Shown piece after piece: positions 54,527 to 63,975 of a stretch of 64,000 nt of DNA. A model generated the notes under the pieces. It searched no databases. It was not told where the DNA came from and was given only the letters and a program-made list of their open reading frames with translations. Location of the stretch: assembly GCA_964578485.1 (NCBI GenBank), contig CAZODA010000010.1, forward strand, positions 1 to 64,000, read 5' to 3'. A program made the position numbers and the translations under genes. This DNA is from CAZODA01 sp964578485. Its GTDB lineage: Bacteria; Bacteroidota; Bacteroidia; Bacteroidales; Marinilabiliaceae. How positions within the stretch are numbered: the first letter of the stretch is position 1; every line of letters starts with the position of its first letter.

Positions 54527-55189
54527 ATGAATGAATTATTAAAAGAAATTTTTGATTGTATTGAAATGGGAAAGGTAGATAAAAATTCTCCTTTTCCCCC
54601 TTCTATGAAAGGCAAAGACGGTGCTGATGAACTCACCAAAAAAGCTTTGGAAAATGGAATTCAGGCAGATGATATTTTAAATAAAGCATTAATACCGGCT
54701 ATGGAAGTGGTGGGTGAAAAATTTTCTAAAAAGAAAATTTTTATTCCACAAATGCTTATTTCAGCAAAAGCTATGAATAAAGCAATTACGCATTTACGCC
54801 CTTATTTCATTTCCGGAGATATTAAGAAAAAAGGAGTTTTTATTCTTGCTACGGTAAAAGGAGATTTGCACGATATAGGAAAAAATTTGGTGAAAATGAC
54901 CTTTGAAGGTGCCGGCTGGGAGGTTATAGACTTGGGGGTGGACGTAGATACAAAAACTGTTCTTGATGCAATAAATCAACACCAGGATGCAAAAATCGGT
55001 TTATCTGCATTGTTAACCACCACTATGCAAAGCATGAAAGATACAGTTATAGATATAAAATCAGCTTATCCCAATAATCTTGTCCTTGTTGGTGGAGCAC
55101 CTGTAAATGAAAAGTTTTGCTCAGAAATTGGAGCGGATTTTTATGCTCCTGACCCTCAAAAGGCTATAGCATATTTGAATGCACTTTAG
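54527..55189 (+). CDS. Methyltransferase corrinoid protein (MtaC/MtbC type)
   Basis: A 220-residue cobalamin-binding protein. It has an N-terminal helical cap domain (about 1-95) and a B12-binding Rossmann domain (about 100-220). The base-off motif is D113-L-H115-D-I-G118, followed by S160-ALLTTTM and VGG near 189. H115 would be the lower cobalt ligand. Such proteins shuttle methyl groups between a substrate methyltransferase and a second methyltransferase. No reactivating ferredoxin-ATPase (RamA type) is nearby. The only partner candidate here is the URO-D-like protein at 48009-49073. I saw no cobalamin riboswitch upstream. Confidence 0.88.
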   Translation: MNELLKEIFDCIEMGKVDKNSPFPPSMKGKDGADELTKKALENGIQADDILNKALIPAMEVVGEKFSKKKIFIPQMLISAKAMNKAITHLRPYFISGDIKKKGVFILATVKGDLHDIGKNLVKMTFEGAGWEVIDLGVDVDTKTVLDAINQHQDAKIGLSALLTTTMQSMKDTVIDIKSAYPNNLVLVGGAPVNEKFCSEIGADFYAPDPQKAIAYLNAL

Positions 55190-55315
55190 TTTAAATGCCT
55201 ATCTATAATATGTTGTTTTTTAGTGCATAAAATTCAACTTGTTTTTTTGTTAATAGAATATTTTATTTGTGCTATCTTATTGGATATGCAAATATACTTT
55301 TAAAGATTTGATGTT

Positions 55316-56791
55316 TCAATCTTCATTAGGTAGTTGGATATGTATTGATTTAGGTGGAGTTTGCTGAAGAGGAATTTCTCTGAAGAAGATCTTTTTTATA
55401 ATATAGATAATAGTGCTTATTATGATCTGAAAATCAGCAACCATCGATTGATTGTTGATATACATGACATCATACAGCAGGCGTTCTGTCATTTCCTTCA
55501 CATTATGGGCATATCCATATTTAATCATGCCAAGAGAGGTCAGTCCGGGTTTTACTTGTAATATTAAACGGTAATAAGGAGTTTCTCTCTTAAGTTGATC
55601 GGCGAAAAATGAGCGTTCGGGGCGTGGTCCAACAATAGACATTTCTCCTTTTAAGATATTTAAAAACTGTGGCAGCTCATCAAGATGGTTTCTTCTGAGG
55701 ATAAGACCAATTGAGGTAATTCTTTTGTCGCTGCCTTTTGAGGCAAGCTGAGGCCCATTCATTTCAGCATCAACTACCATCGTTCGGAATTTATACATAG
55801 TAAATGGCTCGCCATTTCTTCCTATTCTTTCCTGTTTATATAATACCGGCCCGGGTGAGCTCCGTTTTATTTTATAAGCAATTATAGGATAAATTAATGC
55901 TGTTAATAGCAAACCAATAATTGAGCATGTAATATCAAATATTCGTTTGGATAAAATAAAACCAATACCAAGGTTTTGCGGACTAATGGATATAACCGGA
56001 ATTTCTGTTAAATGTGTAGAACCAATCTTTGCTGTAAGGGATTCAAGCGTGCCGGGTGCCAGTCTTACAATGGTTTCTTTCGTGTTTATCTCGGATAATA
56101 TCTTTTCTGTTTGTTTGATTTTTTTACTGTGATTGAAAATAATGATTTCATCAATTGTCTGGTCTTTTATTACCTCGATGGTATCACTGTATTTACCAAG
56201 ATAAGGGATGTCTGAAATCTTTTCTTCCTTTATGCGTTCAGTGCCACAATAGCCGATCAGCCGAAGATTGTTGACTTCAATATATCTTAAAAATTCTTTG
56301 AAATATGGCGCTTCAGGTAAGTTGTGGAATACAATCAATACATTATGATTGATCCAGTTTTTCTTTAACATCCAGGTTAGTAATAAATGAATTAAAAGCC
56401 GATTGAAAGAAATTATTAAAGAATAGACAAGAACAATAAACAGAATTTTTAATAAAAAACGTGTAGGAATACCCGTTGTTGGCTCCCAATAGGTTATGAC
56501 AACTAAAAGTAAGAGATAAAAAATCCCTAAAATCATTAAAGGGCGATTAATCGATACATGACCTACTTCAACCTTTTTCACCCTGTAACTGCCAAAAATG
56601 GCAAATGCAATAACAAAAACAAGAGGAATGGTGTAATAAGGACTTAATTCTATTGGGAAAGAAAAATTTACAAAACTTGTTGAAATAACAAGTCGCTTAA
56701 ATATGTGCAGCAGAATAACTGCTGTTATATAATCTGTTATAAGTGCTAATAAACCCGGTAAACGGGATTTAATTTTTTTCTTCGAAATCAT
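55316..56791 (-). CDS. Polyprenyl glycosylphosphotransferase (exopolysaccharide sugar transferase)
   Basis: A 491-residue membrane protein. Four to five N-terminal transmembrane segments (about 12-130) are followed by a CoA-binding-like Rossmann region (150-270), another membrane helix (about 285-307), and the bacterial sugar transferase domain (290-480; KRIFDITCS, YKQERIGRNGEPFTMYKFRTM, DELPQFLNILKGEMSIVGPRPE, KPGLTSLG). It transfers a sugar-1-phosphate to undecaprenyl phosphate to start exopolysaccharide or O-antigen synthesis. It is convergent with the corrinoid gene, and no other polysaccharide-synthesis gene is in view. Confidence 0.9.
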   Translation of the reverse strand: MISKKKIKSRLPGLLALITDYITAVILLHIFKRLVISTSFVNFSFPIELSPYYTIPLVFVIAFAIFGSYRVKKVEVGHVSINRPLMILGIFYLLLLVVITYWEPTTGIPTRFLLKILFIVLVYSLIISFNRLLIHLLLTWMLKKNWINHNVLIVFHNLPEAPYFKEFLRYIEVNNLRLIGYCGTERIKEEKISDIPYLGKYSDTIEVIKDQTIDEIIIFNHSKKIKQTEKILSEINTKETIVRLAPGTLESLTAKIGSTHLTEIPVISISPQNLGIGFILSKRIFDITCSIIGLLLTALIYPIIAYKIKRSSPGPVLYKQERIGRNGEPFTMYKFRTMVVDAEMNGPQLASKGSDKRITSIGLILRRNHLDELPQFLNILKGEMSIVGPRPERSFFADQLKRETPYYRLILQVKPGLTSLGMIKYGYAHNVKEMTERLLYDVMYINNQSMVADFQIIISTIIYIIKKIFFREIPLQQTPPKSIHIQLPNED

Positions 56792-57035
56792 TTAAAGTGA
56801 TAAAGATCCGGCTATAATAAACTTGTTAAATAATTTATACAACATTAATTGTGTGCCTGAAGCAAATATATTGCCTTTTAAAGACTAAATGAATTGTTCT
56901 ATAAAATTTTTAACGCTGATTCTGTTAAATTAGTATTTATTCTTTAATTAAACAGCTTTAGCGACTATAAAATTAAGAGCTATTATTTTTTGTTTAACTT
57001 TTGTAATCATTAAAAGTGAATTAAATTTGCCAATT

Positions 57036-57701
57036 ATGATAAAAGATTCTTTTCGCCATAAAGGATTACGTGCTCGCTTAGTTGAGGAGCTAAAAAAAAA
57101 GGGAATAAATGATCAGGCTGTATTAAAGGCTGTTGCTAGTGTACCGCGTCATCTTTTTTTGGATAGCTCTTTTATTAAATTTGCATATAAAGATGTGGCT
57201 TTCCCAATAGGAGAAGGACAAACAATATCACAACCATCAACTGTAGCTTTGCAAACTCAACTTTTGAATGTGTCGCAAGGTGCAAAAGTGATGGAAATTG
57301 GAACAGGCTCCGGATATCAGGCCGCTGTATTGTGCGAATTGAATGTTTATTTGTATTCAATAGAACGACAGACAAAATTATATGAAAAGGCATCCGAAAT
57401 GTTATCCTCTTTTAAATATTCTCGCTTAAAATTATTTTTGGGAGATGGTTATGAAGGACTGCCGGATTATGCCCCTTTTGATGGGATTTTAGTCACAGCA
57501 GGGGCAAGAGAAATTCCCCGTAATTTATTGTTGCAGCTTAAAATTGGAGGTGTAATGGTTATCCCTGTTGGTGCTGAAGCTCAGATTATGACACGTATTA
57601 CACGTATTGATAAGGAAGTTTTTGAAAAAGAGGAGTTTGGAGAATGCGAATTTGTGCCCATGCTAAATGGAATAGCCGGTGTGGCTGATAAAAATCAATA
57701 G
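57036..57701 (+). CDS. pcm: Protein-L-isoaspartate O-methyltransferase
   Basis: A 221-residue cytoplasmic repair enzyme. SAM-binding motif I is VMEIGTGSGYQAAVL near residue 88, with the upstream signature GQTISQPSTVALQTQLL near 60 and the FDGILVTAGA stretch near 150. It methylates isoaspartyl residues in damaged proteins using S-adenosylmethionine. The ATG at 57036 is chosen over TTG 57027. It is unrelated to the pectin genes. Confidence 0.92.
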   Translation: MIKDSFRHKGLRARLVEELKKKGINDQAVLKAVASVPRHLFLDSSFIKFAYKDVAFPIGEGQTISQPSTVALQTQLLNVSQGAKVMEIGTGSGYQAAVLCELNVYLYSIERQTKLYEKASEMLSSFKYSRLKLFLGDGYEGLPDYAPFDGILVTAGAREIPRNLLLQLKIGGVMVIPVGAEAQIMTRITRIDKEVFEKEEFGECEFVPMLNGIAGVADKNQ

Positions 57702-57796
57702 TGAACTTAAGAGTATTTGAAACTGTTAAATCTAACGATTCTTCCGTCTTGCTTAAAATAATATAATCCTGTATTTAAAAAATATATTTATAATTT

Positions 57797-58441
57797 ATGA
57801 ATATGCTGAAATTTGAACCTTTTGTTTTTAATCCTCTTCAGGTAAACACTTATGTTTTGTATGATGATACAAAAGAAGCTGTAATAATAGATCCGGGAAT
57901 GTTGTTTGAAAATGAAAAATCAATGTTAAATGATTTTTTAAAGAATAAAGACCTTAAATTAATGAGAATGCTTCAGACACACATGCATTTGGATCATGTT
58001 TTTGGCTGTTCGTATATTTATGATAATTATGGATTATTACCCGAAGCACATAAAGATGATCTCTTCCTTGTTGATACTATTAAAGAATATGCATTGCAAT
58101 TTGGCATACAAATTAATGAAAACCCTCCTACACCAAAGGTTTTTCTTGATGATGGAGACCGAGTTTCTTTTGGCAACACAGTGCTTGAGGTAATTGCCGT
58201 ACCAGGACATTCACCGGGTGGAATTGCCTTTTTCCATAAAAACAGCTCTTCTTTGTTTTCAGGAGATGTGCTGTTTAGAGATAGTGTAGGACGAAGTGAC
58301 TTGCCGGGCGGAGACCATCAGGCATTAATCTCCGGAATACATAATAAATTAATGACCTTAGATGATGATGTGAAAGTTTATTCAGGACACGGGCCTGCCA
58401 CAACAATTGGATATGAAAGAAAGAACAATCCGTTTATATGA
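57797..58441 (+). CDS. MBL-fold metallo-hydrolase, glyoxalase II-like
   Basis: A 214-residue protein with the metallo-beta-lactamase signature THMHLDHVFG near residue 61, PGHSPGG near 137, SGDVLFRDSVGRSDLPGGD near 156, and the C-terminal GHGPATTIGYERKNNPF. These features match the hydroxyacylglutathione-hydrolase-like group that binds two metals. The substrate in Bacteroidota is unknown (thioester or lactoylthiol). It stands 95 bp after pcm. Confidence 0.88.
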   Translation: MNMLKFEPFVFNPLQVNTYVLYDDTKEAVIIDPGMLFENEKSMLNDFLKNKDLKLMRMLQTHMHLDHVFGCSYIYDNYGLLPEAHKDDLFLVDTIKEYALQFGIQINENPPTPKVFLDDGDRVSFGNTVLEVIAVPGHSPGGIAFFHKNSSSLFSGDVLFRDSVGRSDLPGGDHQALISGIHNKLMTLDDDVKVYSGHGPATTIGYERKNNPFI

Positions 58442-58537
58442 GTATAACTGCTGGTAGATCACGATAGTTGCGGAAAAAGATGTGAAAATTAAAAGATTTG
58501 TTTTATCTTGAGTTTATAATTTAAAGAATTTGTGTCA

Positions 58538-61402
58538 ATGAAATTATCTCCCTTTGTACAACGCCATATAGGACCACGAAAAAGTGATGTGGATACCATG
58601 CTCACAAAAATGGGCTTAAAATCTATAGAACAACTTATGGATCTGACCATCCCTGACTCCATAAAAATGCCCGGAACACTTAATATTGGTGAGGGTATGA
58701 GTGAATCGGAGTTTCTTGAAAGAATTCGTAAAATTGCATCAAAAAATAAGATATTAAAAACATATATAGGAATGGGGTATTATAATACCCACACACCGGG
58801 AGTAATAATTCGTAATGTATTGGAAAATCCTGTGTGGTACACATCTTATACACCCTATCAGGCAGAAATCTCGCAAGGCAGACTTGAGGCTCTTTTAAAT
58901 TTTCAAACCATGGTAATGGAGCTAACAGCCATGGAAATTGCCAATGCATCCCTCTTGGATGAGCCATCAGCTGTTGCTGAAGCCATGATAATGATGTATA
59001 ATACGCGGAGTAAAGCACAGCAAAAAAATAAAAATATTACTTGTTTGATTGATGATGCTATATGGCCTCAAACAAAGGCTGTTATTGAAACACGTGCAGC
59101 AGGTCTTGGAATAAAACTCGAATATCAAACTAATGAAAATATTAATTATAACCCAAATGTTCACTTTGGACTTATACTTCAATATCCAAATGCTTTTGGT
59201 GAGGTTTTAGACTATCAATCCTTAGTAAATATAGTGCATGAAAATGAGGGTAAAGTTGCTGTGGCAGCCGATCTATTAGCCCTTGCATTGATAAGTCCGC
59301 CGGGTGAATGGGGAGCTGATATAGTTGTAGGATCAACCCAAAGATTTGGTGTGCCAATGGCATATGGAGGACCACATGCTGCATATTTTGCTGCTAAAGA
59401 AGAATATAAAAGATTTATACCGGGGCGACTAATAGGTATTTCGCGTGATGTGAATGGAAATCGTGCGCTTAGAATGGCCCTTCAAACAAGAGAGCAACAT
59501 ATTAAACGTGAAAAAGCCACTTCAAATATCTGTACTGCACAAGCTCTTCTTGCTACAATGGCAGGGTTTTATGCTGTATATCACGGCCCTGATGGCATCA
59601 AAGAAATAGCTGAACGTACACATCAATTAACAGCTGCTTTTTTAGTGGCTATGAAAGAACTTGGGGTCAAAAGTATTAATAAATCCTTCTTTGATACTTT
59701 ACGTTTTGAACTTCCTGCCGGACTTTCAAGTGAGAAACTTAAGGAAGCAGCTCTGAAAAAAGGAGTAAATCTCTTCTATTCAGAATCTGACATATTTGGG
59801 CTTAGTTTTGATGAAACTACAACTTTAAAAGATGCACAGATCATTACAGATTTGATAGCGGATAGCCTTAAACTTGCTTCACCAACACTGAAATTAGTTG
59901 AAAAGACTTTTGTGGAAAAAAAGTTGCTACGTGAATCACAATTTATGCAACATGAGGTTTTCAATAAATATAAGTCTGAAACCGAAATGATGCGATATAT
60001 CAAAGGACTGGAAAGAAAAGATATCTCCCTCGCTCATTCCATGATTTCACTCGGCTCATGTACCATGAAACTTAATGCCGCTACCGAAATGTTCCCAATA
60101 ACATGGCCCGAATTTGCCGGAATTCATCCCTTTGTTCCAAAGGATCAGGCTGCAGGATATCATGAAATGATAGATGAACTTAGAAAAGACCTTGCTGAAA
60201 TTACCGGCTTTGCAGATGTCAGCCTACAACCAAATTCCGGCGCCACAGGTGAATATGCCGGCTTGATGGTAATTAGAGAATATCAGAAAAGCAAAGGTGA
60301 AAGCTACCGTAATATCGCATTGATACCATCTTCAGCACACGGAACAAATCCTGCAAGTGCTGTTATGGCCGGTATGAAGGTTGTCGTTGTTAAATGTGAT
60401 GAAAAAGGAAATGTTGATGTTGAAGACTTGCGACTTCGAGCAAAAGAACATGAACAAAACCTCTCCTGCCTGATGATTACTTATCCTTCAACTCACGGAG
60501 TTTTTGAAGCAGAAATTGTTGAAATGTGCCGTATCGTTCATGATTATGGCGGACAAGTATATATGGACGGAGCAAATATGAATGCCTTAGTTGGAATTTC
60601 AAGCCCGGGACTGATAGGTGCTGATGTGTGTCATTTAAACCTGCACAAAACTTTTGCCATACCACATGGTGGCGGTGGCCCCGGCGTTGGCCCAATTGGT
60701 GTTGCAAAACATCTTGTTGAATTTCTTCCCGGACATCCAATTTCTGACAATAAAAAGAATGATTTTATTACAATCTCAGGTGCCGAATGGGGAAGTGCAG
60801 GAATTTTACCCATAACTTATGGCTATATAAAAATGATGGGAGCCGAAGGACTGAAATATGCAACGGAAATTGCTATATTAAATGCAAACTACCTTGCTCA
60901 TCGTTTAAAGGATGGATATGGAATAGTATATTCAGGAGAAAATGGCTATGTGGCGCATGAATTAATACTGGAATGCCGACACTTTAAGGATTTAGCAGGT
61001 ATTAATGAAACAGATATTGCCAAACGACTTATTGATTATGGCTTTCATGCACCAACGCTTTCATTCCCTGTATTTGGTACCCTTATGATAGAACCTACTG
61101 AAAGCGAATCATTAGAAGAATTGGACCGCTTTGTAGAGGCTATGAATAAAATCCTTGAAGAAATTAAAGAAGTGGAAGAAGGTAAAGCAGATAGAGATAA
61201 TAATGTGTTGATAAACTCTCCACATCCCGAATATATAGTTACAGCCGATAACTGGAATTATAAATATTCAAGAGAAAAAGCTGCCTATCCCTTACCCTGG
61301 GTAAGAAATGGAAAGTTTTGGGTGAATGTGGCAAGAGTGGATAATGCCTATGGAGATCGCAACCTTGTTTGTGCATGTGAACCTATTGAGAGCTATTGGT
61401 AG
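58538..61402 (+). CDS. gcvP: Glycine dehydrogenase (decarboxylating), P-protein of glycine cleavage
   Basis: A 954-residue homodimer-type P-protein of full length. The N-terminal half begins FVQRHIGPRKSD. The C-terminal half carries the PLP lysine in LNLHKTFAIPHGGGGPG near residue 702 and the glycine-rich loop after it. It decarboxylates glycine and passes the aminomethyl group to GcvH, feeding one-carbon units to tetrahydrofolate. No gcvT or gcvH is adjacent, as is common in Bacteroidota. ATG 58538 is preferred to GTG 58532. The last 20 bp overlap the convergent AlbA-like gene. No glycine riboswitch was recognised upstream. Confidence 0.97.
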   Translation: MKLSPFVQRHIGPRKSDVDTMLTKMGLKSIEQLMDLTIPDSIKMPGTLNIGEGMSESEFLERIRKIASKNKILKTYIGMGYYNTHTPGVIIRNVLENPVWYTSYTPYQAEISQGRLEALLNFQTMVMELTAMEIANASLLDEPSAVAEAMIMMYNTRSKAQQKNKNITCLIDDAIWPQTKAVIETRAAGLGIKLEYQTNENINYNPNVHFGLILQYPNAFGEVLDYQSLVNIVHENEGKVAVAADLLALALISPPGEWGADIVVGSTQRFGVPMAYGGPHAAYFAAKEEYKRFIPGRLIGISRDVNGNRALRMALQTREQHIKREKATSNICTAQALLATMAGFYAVYHGPDGIKEIAERTHQLTAAFLVAMKELGVKSINKSFFDTLRFELPAGLSSEKLKEAALKKGVNLFYSESDIFGLSFDETTTLKDAQIITDLIADSLKLASPTLKLVEKTFVEKKLLRESQFMQHEVFNKYKSETEMMRYIKGLERKDISLAHSMISLGSCTMKLNAATEMFPITWPEFAGIHPFVPKDQAAGYHEMIDELRKDLAEITGFADVSLQPNSGATGEYAGLMVIREYQKSKGESYRNIALIPSSAHGTNPASAVMAGMKVVVVKCDEKGNVDVEDLRLRAKEHEQNLSCLMITYPSTHGVFEAEIVEMCRIVHDYGGQVYMDGANMNALVGISSPGLIGADVCHLNLHKTFAIPHGGGGPGVGPIGVAKHLVEFLPGHPISDNKKNDFITISGAEWGSAGILPITYGYIKMMGAEGLKYATEIAILNANYLAHRLKDGYGIVYSGENGYVAHELILECRHFKDLAGINETDIAKRLIDYGFHAPTLSFPVFGTLMIEPTESESLEELDRFVEAMNKILEEIKEVEEGKADRDNNVLINSPHPEYIVTADNWNYKYSREKAAYPLPWVRNGKFWVNVARVDNAYGDRNLVCACEPIESYW

Positions 61403-62048
61403 CTGCTTTGTTACCGGGCTTTTTTTTAAGCTTATAAACACATTGCTTCTCAGTTAGTTCCATGGTTATGACCTTCATCACCATTAAGTTGACTATGATC
61501 TTTTCAGCGGTCCAACGATTTAAACCGGCTAACCTTTGAAAAGCAGATAAACTTATTGATTGGTTCTTTTCTAAATAATTAAGAAGAAATTTCTCAGCCC
61601 TGGTTAATTGTAAAAATGTTCCCCTTTTGGTTTTTTGACGAGCCCACATTTTTATTAAAACTCCATTTGCTAAAAGATTTTGATCGTTTACTCGTACATA
61701 TGCCTTGTAATTGCCATTTTTGGTAGGTGCTTTATGAGGCCTGTTATTGCTCTTGGGAACTAATACTTCAAGGACCGTTTTACCATCATCATCCCATAAT
61801 CTCGTTGTAAATTTAACCGCCGGCTTGCAATACAAATTTGCAGCAGCTTCAACCATATAATATTCCTCATCAGATGCAATACCGACTATACGACCATTAT
61901 CTTTTACACCAACCAATAAGCGACCGCCATCAGTATTGGCAAAAGCAGCTAAGGATCTTGCGATTTTTTTTGAATCAGTAATGGCATATTTGAAATCTTG
62001 CTTCTGATGCTCTCCTTCAGCAATTATGTCCTTCAAAAATTTAGCCAC
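61383..62048 (-). CDS. AlbA_2/Schlafen-type putative DNA- or ATP-binding protein
   Basis: A 221-residue protein. Residues about 8-125 match the AlbA_2 domain (EGEHQKQDFKYAI, then SLAAFANTDGGRLLVGVKDNG and VPKSNNRPHKAP), followed by a helical winged-helix-like tail (150-205; LNYLEKNQSISLSAFQRLAGLNRWTAEKIIV). Proteins with this domain are usually regulators or nucleic-acid-binding factors. It has no catalytic residues I can assign. It is convergent with gcvP, and the two coding regions overlap by 20 bp. Confidence 0.75.
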   Translation of the reverse strand: MAKFLKDIIAEGEHQKQDFKYAITDSKKIARSLAAFANTDGGRLLVGVKDNGRIVGIASDEEYYMVEAAANLYCKPAVKFTTRLWDDDGKTVLEVLVPKSNNRPHKAPTKNGNYKAYVRVNDQNLLANGVLIKMWARQKTKRGTFLQLTRAEKFLLNYLEKNQSISLSAFQRLAGLNRWTAEKIIVNLMVMKVITMELTEKQCVYKLKKKPGNKAATNSSQ

Positions 62049-62546
62049 AATTGTTTAATTTTATTCTGTCTTAGTTTTATTTATAGAACTTTTTACTCAA
62101 ATTCTTCAAGATTCTACAAAGTTCGTAAAAATTGTTGACATATTTTATTTTTATACTAATACAGATTTTTTATATAAAAACTCCAACAATTAAATAAGCT
62201 TTATAAAATTAATTTACAAAGTTAAGAGGTGAAATAGTGTTAAAATAACAATTTACTTGTTTGTCACTGCTATTTAAACAAAACATCCTACTTTTAATCC
62301 TTTAATGATATTTATATTTTTTGTTTTTTGTTATCTTTAAAGAAGATTTCTGATATTATGCATAAAAAGATTTAAATAATATAAATAAAGAATTAGTGAG
62401 ATTCTTTATTTGTTGTTTCATTTTTTTATGTATAAAGTTTGATAAAAAGCCTCCGTGCTTTAAATTAAATGCTAATTGTTTTTAATCTATAAAAATATTA
62501 AACTGCAAATATTTTCATTTTTTAATCTCTTATTAAATCTAATAAA
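62049..62546. other. AT-rich divergent intergenic region
   Basis: About 500 bp between two divergent genes. It holds promoter-like T-rich stretches (TATCTTTA at 62332-62339) and an 11-bp hairpin at 62384-62412. No coding frame or small RNA was recognised. Confidence 0.55.
62384..62412 (+). terminator. 11-bp perfect hairpin in the oxidoreductase leader
   Basis: AAATAAAGAAT (62384-62394) pairs exactly with ATTCTTTATTT (62402-62412) around a 7-nt loop, 134 bp before the oxidoreductase start. T-rich sequence follows. It could be a weak terminator or attenuator, or merely an AT-rich coincidence. Confidence 0.3.
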
Positions 62547-63890
62547 ATGGATAGACGAAAGTTTCTAACAAGTACCGGCCTTGCTGCAGGCGCCCTCATG
62601 GTGAATCCTGTAAAAAGCATGGCTGCTTCTAAGAATAAAGGAAAAAAACGAAAGTTTGCCCTGGTAGGAACCGGAATACGAGGTACTAATATGTTTGGGC
62701 GTGATCTCGTTAATAAATATGGTGACTATGTAGAAATAGTTGGCCTTTGCGATAATAACCCGGGACGACTCAAATATGCCTCTGATTATATCGGTGCCGG
62801 ATGCCCTACATTTACCGATGTCGAGGAAATGATTAGAAAGCAAAAGCCTGAAGTTTTAATTGTTACAACTGTAGATGCCGTTCATCATGAAATGATAATT
62901 AAAGGAATGGAGATGGGTTGTGATATCATTACAGAGAAACCTATCACAATTGATGAAGAAAAAGCGCAAGCTATCCTCGATGCAGAAAAAAGAACAGGAC
63001 GTAATATTATAGTTACCTTTAATTATCGCTACCCTCCATATAGAGCTAAAATGAAGGAGCTTATTATGTCGGGACTTATAGGAGATATAAATTCAGTGGA
63101 ATTCCATTGGCATATAAACCACAGCCATCTTACACTCTATATGCAAAGATGGCACGGGCATAGAAATAAAGGAGGCTCGCTGTGGGTCCATAAAGCTACC
63201 CACCATTTTGATATGGTTAGTTGGTTCCTTAATTCAGAACCTAAAGATGTTTATGCACAAGCATACTTACATAGATATGGTAAAAATGGTAGCTATAGAG
63301 GAGAAAATTGTAGAAATTGTGCCTTTACAGATAAATGCCCATATTATTGGGACATTAATAAAAATCCGCAACTGAAAGCTTTATATGCCGATAATGAACA
63401 TTATGACGGATATATTAGAGATAACTGCGTGTTTAGAGAAAATATCGATATCTGGGAAAAACATTCTGCCATTGTTAGATATATGAATGGAACAGTCTTG
63501 AATTATTCCCTGACAGGAGATACCGATTATGATGGCTACTGGATTGGATTTAACGGATCAAAAGGACGATTAGAAGCAAGAATTGAAGGATATCCGGAAA
63601 CAAGCTTTGCCGAAATGACCTTTACACCAATTGCCAGATATACAAGGGAAAAACCCAAAATATTCAGAGTCGAATATTCAAGAGGAGGACACTGGGGAGG
63701 TGACCCACTTATGCTGGATAAATTATTTAAAGATCCTTCATTACCCGATCCTCTAAGACAACAAGCTACACTGAGAGATGGCGTAATGTCAATGCTCACA
63801 GGAGTGGCTGCTCGAAAAAGTATAGAATCAGGAAAACCTGAACCAATTAGTGGACTAACTTCACTTGAACCAAGAGTGAATATTATTTGA
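62547..63890 (+). CDS. Gfo/Idh/MocA-family oxidoreductase with Tat signal
   Basis: A 447-residue protein with a twin-arginine-type signal (MDRRKFLTSTGLAAGALMV). The Rossmann domain (about 35-160) has FALVGTGIRGT and the typical EKPIT stretch near 130. A C-terminal substrate domain follows, with THHFDMVSWF near 215 and a Cys cluster (ENCRNCAFTDKCPYY near 250). Exported members of this family act on sugars or sugar acids with tightly bound NAD(P). The substrate is unknown, and a link to the pectin locus 8 kb upstream is not shown. It is followed by a strong terminator. Confidence 0.88.
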   Translation: MDRRKFLTSTGLAAGALMVNPVKSMAASKNKGKKRKFALVGTGIRGTNMFGRDLVNKYGDYVEIVGLCDNNPGRLKYASDYIGAGCPTFTDVEEMIRKQKPEVLIVTTVDAVHHEMIIKGMEMGCDIITEKPITIDEEKAQAILDAEKRTGRNIIVTFNYRYPPYRAKMKELIMSGLIGDINSVEFHWHINHSHLTLYMQRWHGHRNKGGSLWVHKATHHFDMVSWFLNSEPKDVYAQAYLHRYGKNGSYRGENCRNCAFTDKCPYYWDINKNPQLKALYADNEHYDGYIRDNCVFRENIDIWEKHSAIVRYMNGTVLNYSLTGDTDYDGYWIGFNGSKGRLEARIEGYPETSFAEMTFTPIARYTREKPKIFRVEYSRGGHWGGDPLMLDKLFKDPSLPDPLRQQATLRDGVMSMLTGVAARKSIESGKPEPISGLTSLEPRVNII

Positions 63891-63918
63891 TTTTATTTAA
63901 AAATTTAAGAAAACTGTC

Positions 63919-63975
63919 AATCGCCCGAAGAATTCCGATAAAAAAGGAATTATTCGGGCGATTATTTTTTGTTTT
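63919..63975 (+). terminator. Strong rho-independent terminator
   Basis: AATCGCCCGAA and TTCGGGCGATT form the outer stem and AATTCC and GGAATT the inner stem, separated by a single G/A mismatch (63919-63963). The loop is 9 nt, and 'attttttgtttt' follows. This is the clearest terminator in the window and ends the oxidoreductase transcript. Confidence 0.92.

Noticed and set aside
58442..58537. Glycine riboswitch before gcvP
   Set aside because: The leader is under 100 bp and AT-rich, and shows no conserved glycine-aptamer core.
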